From: Numida meleagris
Lineage: Eukaryota > Chordata > Aves > Galliformes > Numididae
Length of the DNA: 64,000 nucleotides
Assembly (NCBI RefSeq): GCF_002078875.1
Contig: NC_034412.1
Coordinates: 9,834,041-9,898,040, forward strand
Reading direction: 5' to 3'
Shown here one piece after another: positions 63,020 through 64,000 of the stretch. A model generated the notes under the pieces. The model was not told the origin of the DNA, did not search any database, and saw nothing but the letters and a program-made list of their open reading frames with translations. Position 1 is the first letter of the stretch. The number at the start of each line of letters is the position of its first letter. The position numbers and the translations under genes are program-made.

Positions 63020-63744
63020 GAGGAGTGAAGGGAAGGATTCTGCCTTTTTTTTCTTAATTTATGGTTCTTAACTACTTTAGAAATATCCAGCCTGTCCATC
63101 AGTACCCCTCTTTTATCTTGGTTTTGTGTTTGTTTTTTTTTTTCCAGGAAATCTCTCCTGGAGAGCAGGGGAGGCATAAAATGCCAGCTTTAAGTAGGTT
63201 GTAGTTAAAAGCTGGTGGTGTTCAATCTGTAACCAAAAAAAGCTCATCTTTGCTGGATGATGGCTTACTGAGAGAAACAGGTTCAGCTAAAATTTGATTT
63301 CTATGTTAATCAATGAGATTCCATTTTCTTGATGGTTTTTGTGTCACAAATTCTTGCACCGCTCGGTCCTTCAGGAAAAGCATGGCAGGCAAGAACTAAT
63401 TTCTAATGTAAAAATATCAAGAACGAGGAGAGTGAGGGGAACTATAAATAACCACTGAAATGTCACAGAGTCAGTCATTTTTTCCTCCACAAGTCAGCTT
63501 TAGCAGTTAAGGTCAAGATAACATTTCCATGTCAATGGTCAGTTACATCAAAATTCTAAAACAGGAAGATTGAATGGAATTTTGGATTTTTTCTTGTATT
63601 CCACCCAGATTTGACCAATTTATAGTCTCTTCAGACTGCCAGCTATGAGTTCCAGTGTTATTTTGGTTAAGCTCTTTGCCAGAGTGGCAAGCTTGGATTG
63701 GAGAGCCAGGTTTATTAAAGGCTATGAAATTAAATTCTCTACCC

Positions 63745-63762
63745 AAAAAAAAAAAAAAAAAA
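63745..63762. repeat. Poly(A) tract, A18
   Basis: Eighteen uninterrupted A are followed by GAAAG. No retrocopied gene or SINE body is recognisable upstream, so this is treated as a simple mononucleotide run. Confidence 0.85.
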
Positions 63763-63856
63763 GAAAGCCTACTTCTTGCTGATAGCAACTTCTTTGTATT
63801 TCCTTTGATGTGGTTCAGTTTGACTTGGATTTTGGCCTAATGATTTGCTACACCAT

Positions 63857-63877
63857 TTTTGTTTTGTTTTGTTTTCA
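63857..63877. repeat. TTTTG simple repeat
   Basis: Three consecutive GTTTT units lie within a T-rich run. It is a short pentanucleotide microsatellite. Confidence 0.75.
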
Positions 63878-64000
63878 CAAAGTTCTAATCAGTTTAAACT
63901 GCAAGTGGTTTGAAATGCCTCTCTAACAGCTTCCTCGGCGCTGCTAATTAAGCTTTAAATCTCTGTGTTGTCCACAATTGTATCTAAACAAGGAGCAGAG

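Larger units (their letters stand above)
32092..64000 (+). other. LPP: LPP intron after exon B, 5' part (more than 31.9 kb)
   Basis: The donor is GTAAGT at 32092. I read on for the exon encoding LIM2 (a CX2C...HX2C LIM pattern continuing from ...CYI in phase 0) and saw no match before the window ends, so this intron is only partly included. It holds five CR1 fragments (36.4, 37.6, 42.8, 53.7 and 62.9 kb), a 17-bp tandem duplication (32651-32684), a polypyrimidine minisatellite and assembly gap (45.4-45.9 kb), and a CpG-retaining patch (41.28-42.0 kb). The rest, including 32.7-36.4, 38.0-40.9, 46.0-53.6 and 54.0-62.8 kb, shows no recognisable gene or repeat. Confidence 0.88.

Noticed and set aside
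1..64000. miR-28, which sits in an LPP intron in mammals
   Set aside because: I did not see its mature sequence. The host intron in mammals may not correspond to those in this window, and the reading was by eye only.
1..64000. tRNA, rRNA, CRISPR arrays, operons, phage or endogenous retrovirus
   Set aside because: No tRNA cloverleaf signals, regular spacer-repeat arrays, LTR pairs or viral gene similarities were seen. The content is ordinary vertebrate intron.

Overview
The window is vertebrate nuclear DNA, almost certainly from a bird and probably a galliform. The evidence is several 5'-truncated CR1 LINE copies with the avian 3' end (family tail related to ATTCTATG), a few very old MIR-like SINE remnants, and two short coding exons set in tens of kilobases of AT-rich intron. 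Nothing bacterial or viral is recognisable. All calls were made by eye; no database search was run.

The only gene I can support is LPP (lipoma-preferred partner, zyxin family), on the + strand. Two consecutive internal exons are visible. Exon A (6844-6967) encodes the acidic linker just before the LIM region and ends in phase 1. Exon B (31922-32091) encodes the whole first LIM domain, with all eight zinc ligands, and ends in phase 0. They join across a 24,954-bp GT-AG intron and restore a glycine codon. The proline-rich N-terminal exons lie upstream of the window. The LIM2 and LIM3 exons were not found by 64000, so the following intron is longer than 31.9 kb.

Layout: 1-6843 is the 3' part of an upstream intron. 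6844-6967 is exon A. 6968-31921 is an intron holding an ancient CR1/L3-like fragment, one modern CR1 tail, three MIR-like remnants, a G-quadruplex motif and two CpG-retaining patches. 31922-32091 is exon B. 32092-64000 is an intron with five CR1 copies, a 22-bp polypyrimidine minisatellite ending in a 480-base assembly gap, and the strongest CpG-retaining patch (41.28-42.0 kb). It also has several AT-rich, homeodomain-motif-rich stretches that look like candidate conserved non-coding elements.

I found no convincing new biological system. The items most worth checking are the CpG-rich intronic patch, the triplex-prone polypyrimidine repeat beside the gap, the sense-strand G-quadruplex, and the candidate conserved non-coding blocks.
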